DNA from: Prochlorococcus sp. AG-409-I11
GTDB lineage: Bacteria; Cyanobacteriota; Cyanobacteriia; PCC-6307; Cyanobiaceae
Length of the DNA: 36,689 bases
Direction: 5' to 3'
NCBI GenBank assembly: GCA_003215725.1
Contig: QCJX01000011.1
Span: forward strand, 1-36,689
Both the position numbers and the translations under genes were made by a program. This document shows positions 24,919-35,149 of this stretch, one piece after another. Every line of letters begins with the position of its first letter. The first letter of the stretch is position 1. A model generated the notes under the pieces. That model was not told the DNA's origin. It searched no databases and saw only the letters and a program-made list of their open reading frames with translations.

Positions 24919-25670
24919 TTTTGCGCTAATAAGATTTGAATTTTCCAGGTAAGTGTGACTTCTTTCGTGCCTAGGGAACGAGGCCAATGTTTTTGAAGAC
25001 GTTTCCAATCACCAACACTAAGAGAGCGATGTTGACATGCTTGGGCACCTACTTTGACCATTGGCTTCAAAAGAGAAGTTACTTTGGTACTTTTTTGGGT
25101 AAAAAGATGTTGTCGTGCATATTGAATTTTTTTAAGAGGAAGAGGTTTTAGAAGAGATTTAGATGTAGGAAAAATGTTTGCTGTGCAGGGGACCTTTGCC
25201 TGATTTGATGCTTCATACCACTCTGGAAAACTACCATTTACAGGTAAAACTAAAGCAAGCCAACCTCCGGGAGCTAGAGCATTGAACCATTCAGTGACTC
25301 TTGTTTGAGGCTCATTTAGCCAATGTAAAGCAAAATTTGAGGCAAGCAATGTAGGGAGTTCAGACCATGAAGGAAGACCAAAATTTAGGTCCCATAGGTT
25401 TGTAAGGCTACTTGGATTGTGTTGCTCCAACATTGATTTGCTTCTATCGACTCTGATAACTGATTGACTTGGATTTAATAGTTCTAAAGCCTCAGCTAAT
25501 AACCCAGTCCCAGCACCTAGATCTGCCCATAGTCCATTTGCGATTGAATGTTCGGAACATTTTTTTGCAAGCTTCCATGCAAATATTCGTTGAATTTCTG
25601 CTCCTGAGTTGTAGTTTTTTGCTGCATATTCAAAATTCCTGAGAATTACTTCTTGCCATTTGTCTGTCAT
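24915..25670 (-). CDS. bioC: Malonyl-ACP O-methyltransferase BioC
   Basis: BioC methylates the free carboxyl of malonyl-ACP so that fatty-acid enzymes can extend it to a pimeloyl ester. The 251-residue protein has a class I SAM motif (WADLGAGTGLLAEALE), the acidic strand-2 residue in IRVDRSKSMLEQH, and the FALHWLNEPQTRVTEWFNALAPGGWLALVLP region typical of BioC. The start ATG 25670 overlaps the bioK stop by 4 bp (ATGA), and its stop overlaps the bioD start in the same way. An upstream GTG adding six residues is possible but less likely given that overlap. Confidence 0.9.
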   Translation of the reverse strand: MTDKWQEVILRNFEYAAKNYNSGAEIQRIFAWKLAKKCSEHSIANGLWADLGAGTGLLAEALELLNPSQSVIRVDRSKSMLEQHNPSSLTNLWDLNFGLPSWSELPTLLASNFALHWLNEPQTRVTEWFNALAPGGWLALVLPVNGSFPEWYEASNQAKVPCTANIFPTSKSLLKPLPLKKIQYARQHLFTQKSTKVTSLLKPMVKVGAQACQHRSLSVGDWKRLQKHWPRSLGTKEVTLTWKIQILLAQK

Positions 25671-26383
25671 TGATATAACTCCAACCATGTTGCTACATTT
25701 GCGATTAAACTTCGTGTCATGAGAATATGTCCTTGTTGCTTTATTACCCAGTGTGTTGGTGAGAGATCAAGATGTTCATCAAGATCTTTGATTAAGCCTT
25801 CTCTTGCGGCAGGCACAACAATTAAGTCTTTAGACCCTTCAATAACTAAAGCTCTCACCTTGGGTGATAACTTTGAAGCTAATTCATGAGTCTTAATTAG
25901 TAAGTCTAAATCCGACTGAAGTCTTCTACGACCTTCTAATGAGAGACCATTTGTAATAGGACCGGATGGGATCGTTTCGACAGAATTTGGTTTACTTGCC
26001 TTGTTTAAAAAAGTTAAAAGCATAAGTTTTTCGTTAGGGGTACCAAGTTGTTTTTTCATTCCTCCTAGGGCAGCAATAAGAGCACGGCTTTCTTTCTTTT
26101 TAGGAACGAAATAGCTAAAGCTATTTAGTAGTACGACGTCGGTTGCTTTAAAAAGTACATCTTTTTCAATCAAATGTGGCCCTAGAGAGTGCCCGATAAA
26201 GACTCTTTTATCGTATGAACTGTTTTTTGACTCCTTATGCCAAAAAGGTTGGATAGGTTGCTTTGTGCCATACCCACGCTCTCCATTTTGCCAAACCCAT
26301 CCATTTTGTTGAAAGTGCTTTTCCCATTTTTGCCATGTATTGCTATCACTTCCCCAACCATGCATTGCAATGATCTGTTTCAT
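25667..26383 (-). CDS. bioK: Alpha/beta hydrolase, pimeloyl-ACP methyl ester esterase (BioK type)
   Basis: The 238-residue alpha/beta hydrolase carries the nucleophile elbow GHSLG (Ser66), an Asp at 186 in GSKDLIVVP and a His at 219 in KQQGHILM, a full Ser-Asp-His triad, plus the early HGWGSDS oxyanion segment. Placed between bioF and bioC, it should remove the methyl group put on by BioC, ending pimelate synthesis. E. coli uses BioH; a different esterase, BioK, was described for marine cyanobacteria by Cronan's group, and this gene fits that role. The assignment as BioK rather than another esterase rests on context and recall. The start is ATG 26383, overlapping the bioF stop by 4 bp; a longer frame to 26629 only mirrors bioF. 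Confidence 0.82.
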   Translation of the reverse strand: MKQIIAMHGWGSDSNTWQKWEKHFQQNGWVWQNGERGYGTKQPIQPFWHKESKNSSYDKRVFIGHSLGPHLIEKDVLFKATDVVLLNSFSYFVPKKKESRALIAALGGMKKQLGTPNEKLMLLTFLNKASKPNSVETIPSGPITNGLSLEGRRRLQSDLDLLIKTHELASKLSPKVRALVIEGSKDLIVVPAAREGLIKDLDEHLDLSPTHWVIKQQGHILMTRSLIANVATWLELYQ

Positions 26384-27522
26384 TGTTTTGATAGTGCGAT
26401 CAATAACTTTTCTAGGGTTCCAGCAGGTAGGCTTCTGCGAACAATTACTCTCAGGCGCGCGGTGTCTTCTGGAACAGTGGGGGGACGAATCGCTACACAA
26501 AGTAGACCTTTCTTTTCTAAATTCGCTTGAAGTTCTAATGCTTTTTGATCTGATCCAATTATAAGAGAAAGAATTGGACCGTTTCCTGGTGGATTTTTCC
26601 ATCCTTTTTGGATAAGTTTTTGTCGCCATCTATTAGAACGCTCTTGTAGATCCTTACTCCAAGTAGGGTTTTCTTTTATAAGTTGAAGTGCAGCTAATGC
26701 GGCGGCTGCAAGAGGTGGGGCAAGAGCTGTGGTGTAACGAAATGCCCCACTAGTTTGAAGTAAATGTTCTCCTAAAACTTTGTTGGTTGCTAGAAAAGCA
26801 CCCCCACTTCCAAATGCTTTGCCAAATGTTCCACTTATCATCACAATAGGAGTTGACATTCCATAGCAAAGGCCTCGACCTTGACTTCCCATCACTCCGA
26901 GAGAATGTGCTTCATCCACTAAAAGCTTTGCACCATATTTTGCACAAACTTCTGAGATTTTCTGGATTGGTGGACTTGTTCCTTCCATGCTGAAAAGACT
27001 TTCAGTTATTACAAGTGGAGATTTTTGAGGGTTCTGTTGATGGTAAAGACTTAGATGATTTTCTAAGTCAGAAACATCATTGTGTAAAAACCTCTTCAAT
27101 TTGGCTCCACTAGCTTTTATGCCTATAAGAAGAGAATGATGTATTAACCTGTCAGCAAATACAGTGGTATATCTGTCAGTTAATCCAATTACAGCGGCTA
27201 AGTTGGCTTGAAAGCCACTTGGGAAAAGCATCACATATTCACGATCTAGCCAATCGCCTAAAGCTTGTTCTAGAGCTTTGTGGATTGGCCGACTACCAGT
27301 AACCAGACGTGACGATCCTGCTCCGACACCGTCTGAAATCATGCTTGATTTCGCGGCCTCTAATAAAAATGGATGTCTATTTAATCCAAGGTAGTCATTA
27401 CTTGCAAGATCTATCAATGCCATCGAATTGTTTTTGGCATTTGATGCCATGAGTTCAGCGGGCTCAGGACCTAGTTCCCAGGTTCTGAGTATGCGAAGCC
27501 TTGATTTATGAATGTGTTGCAT
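26380..27522 (-). CDS. bioF: 8-amino-7-oxononanoate synthase
   Basis: BioF condenses pimeloyl-ACP with L-alanine, releasing CO2, to give 7-keto-8-aminopelargonate. The 380-residue protein has the alpha-oxoamine synthase landmarks: LIDLASNDYLGLNRHP, GVGAGSSRLVTGSRPIHKALEQAL, FPSGFQANLA, LLVDEAHSLGVMG, and the PLP-lysine motif SGTFGKAFGSGGAFL. It starts at ATG 27522 and is the first gene of the leftward bio operon; the 105 bp before it are divergent with the helicase gene and must hold both promoters, though I see no strong consensus box. Confidence 0.95.
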   Translation of the reverse strand: MQHIHKSRLRILRTWELGPEPAELMASNAKNNSMALIDLASNDYLGLNRHPFLLEAAKSSMISDGVGAGSSRLVTGSRPIHKALEQALGDWLDREYVMLFPSGFQANLAAVIGLTDRYTTVFADRLIHHSLLIGIKASGAKLKRFLHNDVSDLENHLSLYHQQNPQKSPLVITESLFSMEGTSPPIQKISEVCAKYGAKLLVDEAHSLGVMGSQGRGLCYGMSTPIVMISGTFGKAFGSGGAFLATNKVLGEHLLQTSGAFRYTTALAPPLAAAALAALQLIKENPTWSKDLQERSNRWRQKLIQKGWKNPPGNGPILSLIIGSDQKALELQANLEKKGLLCVAIRPPTVPEDTARLRVIVRRSLPAGTLEKLLIALSKQ

Positions 27523-27627
27523 TTAGCTAGTCTGTTGCTTTCTGGAATAGATGTCTGCTTTTCTTGTTTTTTAACTGTCTTTTTGTTAGTTGAGATTTTT
27601 GTTGAATGATTCCCTAGGATTCAGAGC

Positions 27628-30405
27628 ATGAGTTCAATGGCGGGCGTTACGACTGATACAGACCTCGTCAACAATGAACTAGATCCAAGAGAGGTTTTCT
27701 CATTCTCATTGGATGACTTTCAACTTGAAGCTATCGATTCTCTTAATCAAGGTCACTCTGTTGTTGTTAGTGCCCCTACAGGGTCTGGGAAAACATTAAT
27801 TGGCGAATATGCCATATATCGAGCTATTGCTCATCATCAAAAGATTTTTTATACCACCCCTTTAAAGGCTCTTTCGAATCAAAAATTACGTGATTTTAAG
27901 GATCAATTTGGTGCAGAGAATGTGGGGCTGATGACTGGTGACGTAACTATCAACAGAGAAGCATCAATCATTGTGATGACTACTGAAATTTTTCGCAATA
28001 TGCTTTATGCAGAGACTAAGGAATCTAATGATCCTCTTTCTCAAGTAGAAGCAGTTGTTTTAGATGAGTGTCATTATATGAATGATTCTCAAAGAGGAAC
28101 TGTCTGGGAAGAATCAATTATTCATTGCCCATCATTTGTTCAGCTTGTAGCGTTATCAGCAACAATTGCAAATGCTGATCAATTAACAGCTTGGATTGAA
28201 CGAGTACATGGCCCAACGGATTTAATAATTAGTGATCTTCGCCCTGTGCCACTTGATTTCAAGTTTTGTAGTGCGAAAGGTTTACATCCATTGTTAAACG
28301 CAAAAGGAACAACTCTTCACCCCAATTGCAAAGTATGGCGTGCACCAAAAGGAAATAAACGGAAGAGAGGCTCTTCTAAACCTCCTCAGCCTCAAGCACC
28401 TCGCATTAGCTTTGTGATCGCAAACATGGCGGAAAACAATATGCTGCCATCGATTTACTTTATTTTTAGTCGTCGAGGTTGTGATTTGGCTGTAAAAAAT
28501 TTAAGCAATTATTGTCTTGTTTCATCGTCTGAACAGAATTTGATTAGAGATAATTTGAATAGGTTTTCCAAAGCTAATGCAGAAGCAATAAGAGATGGCA
28601 TACATGTTGATGCGTTATTACGTGGAATTGCTGCGCATCATGCAGGAGTACTACCAGCTTGGAAAGAATTAATTGAGAAATTGTTTCAAGACGGGCTCGT
28701 AAAAGTTGTTTTTGCAACTGAGACTTTGTCTGCAGGAATAAATATGCCAGCTCGTAGTACCGTCATTTCGACACTATCGAAACGCAGTGATAATGGTCAT
28801 AGACAATTGCTTAGTAGTGAATTTCTGCAGATGGCTGGCCGTGCTGGCCGTAGAGGACTTGATAATCAAGGATATGTAGTTACAGTACAAAGCCGTTTCG
28901 AAGGTGCACGAGAAGCAGGGCACTTAGCTTTGAGCTCCTCAGAACCACTTGTGAGTCATTTCACACCTAGCTATGGCATGGTGTTGAATCTTTTGCAACG
29001 ATATGACCTTAGTAAATCAAGAGAGTTAGTAGAAAGAAGCTTTGGACGTTTTTTGGCTAGTTTGGATTTAATAGAGGAAGAAGAGTTATTGTCACAATTA
29101 AAGCTACAATTAACTCAATTAGAAGGTTTAGTAGGTGATATTGCCTGGACCGATTTTGAAGAATATGAGAAGTGTAGGGGTCGCCTCAGGGAGGAGAGAC
29201 GATTGCTTCGGATTCTTCAAAAACAAGCTGCGGAGACGTTAGCCAATGAATTAACTTTGGCTTTGCAGTTTGCGAGTGTTGGAACTTTAGTTAGTTTAAA
29301 AGTGCCTCAATTGCAAGGCCGAGTTACGCCTGCGGTACTTTTCGAGAAAATAAAGGGTCCTGGTCAGTTCCCTTTATTAGTTTGTTTGACTGCTCAAAAT
29401 CTCTGGGTTTTAGTTCCCTGTAATTCTGTAGTCAGCCTTTATGCGGAATTAAGTTGTTTAGATGTTAGTTCTTGTCAAGCACCTCGTTTAACACGTGTTG
29501 GTGAATTGAGTCATGGAGATGTGAAGAGTAGTCAACTTGCAGTTGCCATTGATGTTATGGCTCAACGGCATGATATGACTACGCCTCAATATGATCTAGC
29601 AAGTGAAGTTCGTTCTCAGCTCCAATTAGTTAAAGCTGTAGAGGGTGAGTTGGAACAATTACCAGCCCATAGATGGGGTGATCGTAAAAAACTTAAAAAA
29701 CATCGTCGACGAATGGAGGCTTTAGAAGATGAGATTAGAGAGCGTCAGCAATTGCTTTATGACAAATCAAATCAACATTGGGAAACATTTCTGTCTTTAT
29801 TAGAGATTTTGCGTCATTTTGGATGTCTTAATGATTTAGAAATCACTGAGATAGGCCGCACAGTGGGATGCTTGAGAGGTGACAATGAGCTTTGGTTAGG
29901 ACTTGTCTTAATGAGCGGTCATTTGGATGAGCTGCATCCAGCAGACTTGGCTGCAGTTTTTGAAGCAATTAGTACTGAAGTAAATCGTCCAGATCTATGG
30001 AGTGGTTATAGTGCTCCATCAAAGGCAGAAGAAGCTCTTAATGAACTTAGCTATATTCGGCGGGAGTTATTACGCATTCAAGTTCGTTTTAATGTAGTTG
30101 TCCCTGTGTGGTGGGAATCAGAGTTAATGGGCCTTGTTGCTGCCTGGTCGCGTGGGGCGAGTTGGAAAGATCTTATAAATAATACATCTCTTGATGAAGG
30201 AGATGTGGTAAGGATTATAAGAAGAACAGTTGATTTGCTTTCTCAAATTCCTTATTGTGAAGCAGTTAGTCAACAGCTCAGAAATAATGCAAGGCTAGCT
30301 TTGAAGTCAATTAATAGATTCCCTGTTTGTGAAGCAGAAGATATTTTAAAGGCTATATCGGATGAACAGAACTCATGCAACCCAGCGACTGAAAGATTCA
30401 ATTAG
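27628..30405 (+). CDS. Ski2/Mtr4-like DExH-box RNA helicase
   Basis: The 925-residue superfamily II helicase has all core motifs: Q-like DDFQLEAIDSL, Walker A APTGSGKT (Lys55), TTPLKALSNQK, the DExH box written DECH (146-149), SATIANADQL, the helicase C-terminal segment ALLRGIAAHHAGVLPAWKELIE, FATETLSAGINMPARSTV and QMAGRAGRRGLDNQGY. Beyond the core, a long region (about 480-700) matches the arch-like insertion of Ski2/Mtr4 proteins, and the C-terminal helical domain follows. It should unwind RNA for processing or decay. Cyanobacteria and plastids share this type (plant ISE2 relatives). It is divergent from bioF and converges on fumC with 14 bp between. Confidence 0.92.
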   Translation: MSSMAGVTTDTDLVNNELDPREVFSFSLDDFQLEAIDSLNQGHSVVVSAPTGSGKTLIGEYAIYRAIAHHQKIFYTTPLKALSNQKLRDFKDQFGAENVGLMTGDVTINREASIIVMTTEIFRNMLYAETKESNDPLSQVEAVVLDECHYMNDSQRGTVWEESIIHCPSFVQLVALSATIANADQLTAWIERVHGPTDLIISDLRPVPLDFKFCSAKGLHPLLNAKGTTLHPNCKVWRAPKGNKRKRGSSKPPQPQAPRISFVIANMAENNMLPSIYFIFSRRGCDLAVKNLSNYCLVSSSEQNLIRDNLNRFSKANAEAIRDGIHVDALLRGIAAHHAGVLPAWKELIEKLFQDGLVKVVFATETLSAGINMPARSTVISTLSKRSDNGHRQLLSSEFLQMAGRAGRRGLDNQGYVVTVQSRFEGAREAGHLALSSSEPLVSHFTPSYGMVLNLLQRYDLSKSRELVERSFGRFLASLDLIEEEELLSQLKLQLTQLEGLVGDIAWTDFEEYEKCRGRLREERRLLRILQKQAAETLANELTLALQFASVGTLVSLKVPQLQGRVTPAVLFEKIKGPGQFPLLVCLTAQNLWVLVPCNSVVSLYAELSCLDVSSCQAPRLTRVGELSHGDVKSSQLAVAIDVMAQRHDMTTPQYDLASEVRSQLQLVKAVEGELEQLPAHRWGDRKKLKKHRRRMEALEDEIRERQQLLYDKSNQHWETFLSLLEILRHFGCLNDLEITEIGRTVGCLRGDNELWLGLVLMSGHLDELHPADLAAVFEAISTEVNRPDLWSGYSAPSKAEEALNELSYIRRELLRIQVRFNVVVPVWWESELMGLVAAWSRGASWKDLINNTSLDEGDVVRIIRRTVDLLSQIPYCEAVSQQLRNNARLALKSINRFPVCEAEDILKAISDEQNSCNPATERFN

Positions 30406-30419
30406 GCGTTATTGTTGAC

Positions 30420-31826
30420 TTAATTTACTGAGTCCTTTGGCTTAATCATTAACATTGGATCGACAATAAGGTCAAAATCATTTTCATTGACATAACCAAG
30501 CTCTATAGCTGCTTGTCGGAGACTTATATCTTTTTTGTGGGCTTTTTGAGCAATCTCCGAGGCTTTTTTATAGCCAAGTAGAGGTGCTAAAGCTGTTACA
30601 AGCATTAGTGATTGTTCCAAATATTGTTGAATATTCTTTTGATTTGGTTTAATTCCTTCCACCATGGAGGTTCTACAACTTCTCATAGCATCACTGAGTA
30701 ATTCAATGCTTTCCAAAAGATTGAACCCTATTAAAGGCTTATATACATTCATTTGTAGATGTCCACCACCACCTGACATTGCAACTGCGACATCTAGAGC
30801 AATTACTTGTGTGCAAACCATTGCCATTGCTTCGCATTGCGTAGGGTTTATTTTCCCTGGCATAATGGAACTTCCTGGCTCATTTTCAGGAAGTTGTAAT
30901 TCAGCTATTCCTGCTTTAGGGCCGCAGGATAAAAAACGTATATCATTCACAATTTTCAATAACGTTACGGCTAACATTTTTAGCATTGACATTGAATTGA
31001 CTAATCCATCATGACTTCCCATTAATTCGAACTTGTTTGTTGCGACTTTGAAAGGCTTATTGGTTATAAGACATAGCTGTTTAACAATTTCTTGATCAAA
31101 TCCTTTAGGACAGTTTAGTCCTGTTCCTACAGCTGTACCTCCTATGGGTAGAGGATATAGTTCAATAAGACTATTTTCGATTCTTTGATAAGCCTTTAAA
31201 AGTTGATCACGCCAAGCAGATGCTTCCTGTCCAAGAGTTAGCGGAACAGCATCTTGAAGATGTGTTCTGCCGATTTTTACAATTTGATCCCAATCTTGAC
31301 TTTTTTGATTAAATGCCTTGATTAGAAGATCTAATTCTGGTAATAGTTTCTTTTGAATCTCAAGAACAGTTGCTATATGTATAGCTGTTGGGAAAACATC
31401 ATTCGTTGATTGAGAACGATTGACATGATCGTTGGGATGTACAGGCTTATAACTCCCTAGTGGAGTGCCATATTCTTTGGAAGCAAGGTTACTAATTACC
31501 TCATTGATATTCATATTTGTTTGAGTGCCACTTCCAGTTTGCCAAACCTTTAAGGGGAACTGTTTATCATGATGGCCATGGATAATTTGAGAGGCGGCTT
31601 TTGTAATTAAAAGAGTTCTTTCCTTATCTAATACTCCAAGTTGATTATTTACTAATGCAGCGGCTTTTTTAATGATTGCTAATGCATGGATGATTTTGAT
31701 TGGGACTTGATCTTTACTTATATCAAAATTAATTAGGGACCTTTGTGTTTGTGCTCCCCAAAGAGCTTCGCAAGGTACTTGAATTTCACCAATGGTGTCA
31801 CGCTCTATTCGAAAGAAATCTTTCAT
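30420..31826 (-). CDS. fumC: Class II fumarate hydratase
   Basis: FumC hydrates fumarate to malate. The 468-residue protein has the superfamily signature GSSIMPGKINPTQ, with the catalytic Ser of the SS loop, plus TGSGTQTNMNINEVISN, HPNDHVNRSQSTNDVFPTAIH and GRTHLQDAVPLTLGQE. These residues distinguish it from aspartase and from the class I iron-sulfur fumarase. Its upstream neighbour purB, on the same strand, produces fumarate; argininosuccinate lyase is the other usual source in a cell with an incomplete citric acid cycle. A 150-bp gap separates it from purB and contains an AAACAAA-GTG-TTTGTTT hairpin (31843-31859) close to the start codon. Confidence 0.95.
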   Translation of the reverse strand: MKDFFRIERDTIGEIQVPCEALWGAQTQRSLINFDISKDQVPIKIIHALAIIKKAAALVNNQLGVLDKERTLLITKAASQIIHGHHDKQFPLKVWQTGSGTQTNMNINEVISNLASKEYGTPLGSYKPVHPNDHVNRSQSTNDVFPTAIHIATVLEIQKKLLPELDLLIKAFNQKSQDWDQIVKIGRTHLQDAVPLTLGQEASAWRDQLLKAYQRIENSLIELYPLPIGGTAVGTGLNCPKGFDQEIVKQLCLITNKPFKVATNKFELMGSHDGLVNSMSMLKMLAVTLLKIVNDIRFLSCGPKAGIAELQLPENEPGSSIMPGKINPTQCEAMAMVCTQVIALDVAVAMSGGGGHLQMNVYKPLIGFNLLESIELLSDAMRSCRTSMVEGIKPNQKNIQQYLEQSLMLVTALAPLLGYKKASEIAQKAHKKDISLRQAAIELGYVNENDFDLIVDPMLMIKPKDSVN

Positions 31827-31976
31827 TTATTTTCCCATAAAGAAACAAAGTGTTTGTTTAACATTAGATTTGAATAGGTTTGAGTGAAGTGATAGTCAGC
31901 TCTAGTTTAATTTTGGGAATAGTTCTCATACAGTATAAATAAATTTGATTTTAAGACTAATTTCAACTGAGTTAAT

Positions 31977-33272
31977 TTAAATATCTAGTCTTTGCCAGAT
32001 CACTCCAAGATGTTTTTGATGAATTTTGCTACTAAAGCAACTGGCTATTTTATCGGCACTTAATTTATTCTTGACTTTAGGGTCTTTTTCCAGGTTGGCT
32101 CGAAAATCTCCCCCTTCTTGATTCCACGCCGAGTGAGCATGTTGTTGAACAACTTTGTATGCTTCTTCTCTAGACATCCCACTTTCAACAAGTGCTAATA
32201 AAACTCTTTGACTAAAGACAACTCCTCCATAAATATTCATATTTTTGAGCATATTTTTTGGATAAACTCCAAGTCCTTTTATAATTTCAGTCATTTCTCT
32301 CAACATAAAATGAAGTGTAATTGAAGTATCAGGCAGCATCATCCTTTCAATAGAACTATGACTAATATCTCGTTCATGCCACAGAGCCATGTTTTCAAGA
32401 GCAGCAACTACATAACTTCTTAGAACTCGAGCTAATCCACTAACCCTTTCACTTCTTATAGGGTTTCTCTTATGAGGCATTGCTGAGCTTCCTTTTTGTC
32501 CTTTGGCAAAGTTTTCTTCTACTTCTAGTACGTCAGTTCGTTGAAGGTTTCTTATTTCTGTTGCAAATCTATCTAGAGAGGAACCTACTAATGCCAGAGT
32601 TTGAACGTAATGGGCATGTCTATCCCTTGAGATTATTTGTGTACTAGCGGTATCTGGAATTAAATCAAGATATTGGCATGCCAATCTCTCTATTTCTGGG
32701 TTCGTATTGGCATAGGTTCCCATCGCACCACTGATTTGACCAACTGCGACTTCTTTTTCTAATTGTTTTAATCGATCACAATTGCGAATTGTTTCTGCTA
32801 ACCATCCTGCAAGTTTGAAGCCAAAAGTGATGGGTTCTCCATGGATTGCATGTGAACGCCCTATCATTTCCGTTTCTTTGTGCTTTTGAGCTAAAACTCG
32901 AATTTCTTTAGCAAGATCATCTATTTCTTTTCTAAGAAGTTTTACAGATGCCTTTAATTGCAGTGCAAGGCCAGTGTCAAGGACATCACTACTTGTCATA
33001 CCTACATGAATAAACCTTCCTGCATCTCCAACATGTTCATTCACGTTTGTTAGGAACGCGATTACATCATGTTTAACTTCTTTTTCGATTTCAAGAATTC
33101 GCTCTGGCTCGAATGCAGCAGTTGTACGAATTTGCTCCATTTCTTTGTCTGGAAGCTTTCCTAGTGACCTGTTGGCTTCACAGGCAGCGATTTCTACATC
33201 TAGCCAGCTTTGGTATTTGGCTTGGTCGGACCAAATTTCGCCCATCTCGGGCAGTGTGTAGCGTTCTATCAA
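31977..33272 (-). CDS. purB: Adenylosuccinate lyase
   Basis: PurB cleaves SAICAR to AICAR and adenylosuccinate to AMP, releasing fumarate both times. The 431-residue protein opens IERYTLPEMGEIWSDQAKYQSWLDVE and carries HDVIAFLTNVNEHVGDAGRFIHVGMTSSDVLDT, MIGRSHAIHGEPITFGFKLAGW and the signature SSAMPHKRNPIRSE, all typical of the bacterial PurB subfamily. The start at ATG 33272 matches the family. It sits upstream of fumC on the same strand, which is metabolically sensible, and 49 bp after the stop of a small unknown gene. Confidence 0.96.
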   Translation of the reverse strand: MIERYTLPEMGEIWSDQAKYQSWLDVEIAACEANRSLGKLPDKEMEQIRTTAAFEPERILEIEKEVKHDVIAFLTNVNEHVGDAGRFIHVGMTSSDVLDTGLALQLKASVKLLRKEIDDLAKEIRVLAQKHKETEMIGRSHAIHGEPITFGFKLAGWLAETIRNCDRLKQLEKEVAVGQISGAMGTYANTNPEIERLACQYLDLIPDTASTQIISRDRHAHYVQTLALVGSSLDRFATEIRNLQRTDVLEVEENFAKGQKGSSAMPHKRNPIRSERVSGLARVLRSYVVAALENMALWHERDISHSSIERMMLPDTSITLHFMLREMTEIIKGLGVYPKNMLKNMNIYGGVVFSQRVLLALVESGMSREEAYKVVQQHAHSAWNQEGGDFRANLEKDPKVKNKLSADKIASCFSSKIHQKHLGVIWQRLDI

Positions 33273-33300
33273 TGGGGCTTAAATTAGTTAGTTAGAAGGA

Positions 33301-33326
33301 CTTGAACTTACATCCTTGGGTTCAAG
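33301..33326 (-). repeat. 7-bp inverted repeat after the small unknown gene
   Basis: CTTGAAC (33301-33307) and GTTCAAG (33320-33326) are perfect complements over a 12-nt loop, overlapping the stop codon of the unknown gene on the reverse strand. A T-run is absent downstream (TCCTTCT only), so it is not a clear rho-independent terminator; it may slow or mark the end of that transcript before purB. Confidence 0.4.
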
Positions 33327-33618
33327 CTGACTTGAGCCTGTGGTGATCTACTTCCCAATGAACATATCTTCCCCATGATTGTTGTCGAACCAAGCAGCGC
33401 CCCCCTTTGCAATTAATAACTTGGAATGGAGGTAAGTCATTGGGTTGATTCTCAAGAGTCGCAAAGCTTCCTGGAGGCAGTAAGTCAAGAACCTTGGCTG
33501 CCTCTAGTCTTGGTATTAGTTGCAAATGCCTTTTTGAATTAAGGCATTTTTGAGAGCGTGATTTCCTGTAATTGTTTCGCACGTTCTCTTGGAATATTTC
33601 AAATGATCTTCGAGGCAA
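33322..33618 (-). CDS. Conserved hypothetical small basic protein
   Basis: A 98-residue protein from a TTG at 33618 (a GTG at 33582 would give 86 residues). The N-terminal third is rich in Arg, Lys and Asn; the C-terminal half, PPFQVINCKGGRCLVRQQSWGRYVHWEVDHHRLKSA, looks like a compact beta-rich domain with a Cys pair (CKGGRC) and several aromatic residues. I do not recognise the family, although the C-terminal part looks like a protein I associate with picocyanobacteria. It is divergent from tlyA and upstream of purB on the same strand. The function is unknown; the basic character would allow nucleic-acid binding, but nothing proves it. Confidence 0.7.
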   Translation of the reverse strand: MPRRSFEIFQENVRNNYRKSRSQKCLNSKRHLQLIPRLEAAKVLDLLPPGSFATLENQPNDLPPFQVINCKGGRCLVRQQSWGRYVHWEVDHHRLKSA

Positions 33619-33680
33619 TTTTGGTTAAATGACCAACTTCAGCGGTTTTTGTTCGGTTTCCTGTTTACTTTCTTGACGAA

Positions 33681-34837
<1,157 letters not shown>

Positions 34838-34856
34838 TTAATATTAGGGAATTTAC

Positions 34857-35084
34857 TTAGAACGTCTCCGAAATAGATAAAACTGGAAGGTAATTTACTG
34901 TTAGACCAGCTTCTTCAGCATCATTTGCAAGAAATTTGCTATCTGAGATTGGAATAATTACCTGATTCCTAGATAAATCTTCCCAGTTTTCTGTTTCAAA
35001 GTGAGTTTGCAACCACAGCATTCCATGAACACTTACTGGTTTGATGTTCATCCCTTCTTCTTTTTCAATCAACCAAATGTCCAT
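34857..35084 (-). CDS. Conserved hypothetical protein upstream of glnB
   Basis: A 75-residue, acidic, soluble protein starting at ATG 35084: DIWLIEKEEGMNIKPVSVHGMLWLQTHFE, then VIIPISDSKFLANDAEEAGLTVNYLP. It looks like a small alpha/beta domain with one central WLQTHFE segment; there is no signal peptide or membrane helix. I know of no function. Similar small proteins exist in picocyanobacteria by recall. It is the likely first gene of a glnB transcript, and a near-match to an NtcA site lies upstream. Confidence 0.75.
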   Translation of the reverse strand: MDIWLIEKEEGMNIKPVSVHGMLWLQTHFETENWEDLSRNQVIIPISDSKFLANDAEEAGLTVNYLPVLSISETF

Positions 35085-35135
35085 GGGAACTTTTAATTCA
35101 CCAACCTATTAGGGGGTGTAGCAGACATCTTTTTT

Positions 35136-35149
35136 GTCACTGATGTTAC
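35136..35149 (-). promoter_or_regulatory. Weak candidate NtcA site
   Basis: On the reverse strand GTA, eight bases, then GAC: one mismatch from the NtcA consensus GTA-N8-TAC. It is 52 bp upstream of the ATG of the gene preceding glnB, and glnB is NtcA-controlled in other cyanobacteria. The spacing to a TAN3T box is only roughly right, so this is a suggestion. Confidence 0.22.

Noticed and set aside
26384-26629. An 82-residue N-terminal extension of the bioK frame.
   Set aside because: It is Ser/Arg-rich, unlike any hydrolase leader, and lies wholly within bioF. The ATG at 26383 overlaps the bioF stop, which matches the other junctions of the operon.
33295-33370. GTTCAAGTCC-like sequence suggesting a tRNA T-arm on the reverse strand.
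   Set aside because: The expected 5-bp T-stem does not pair and no cloverleaf can be built; the region upstream is protein-coding.
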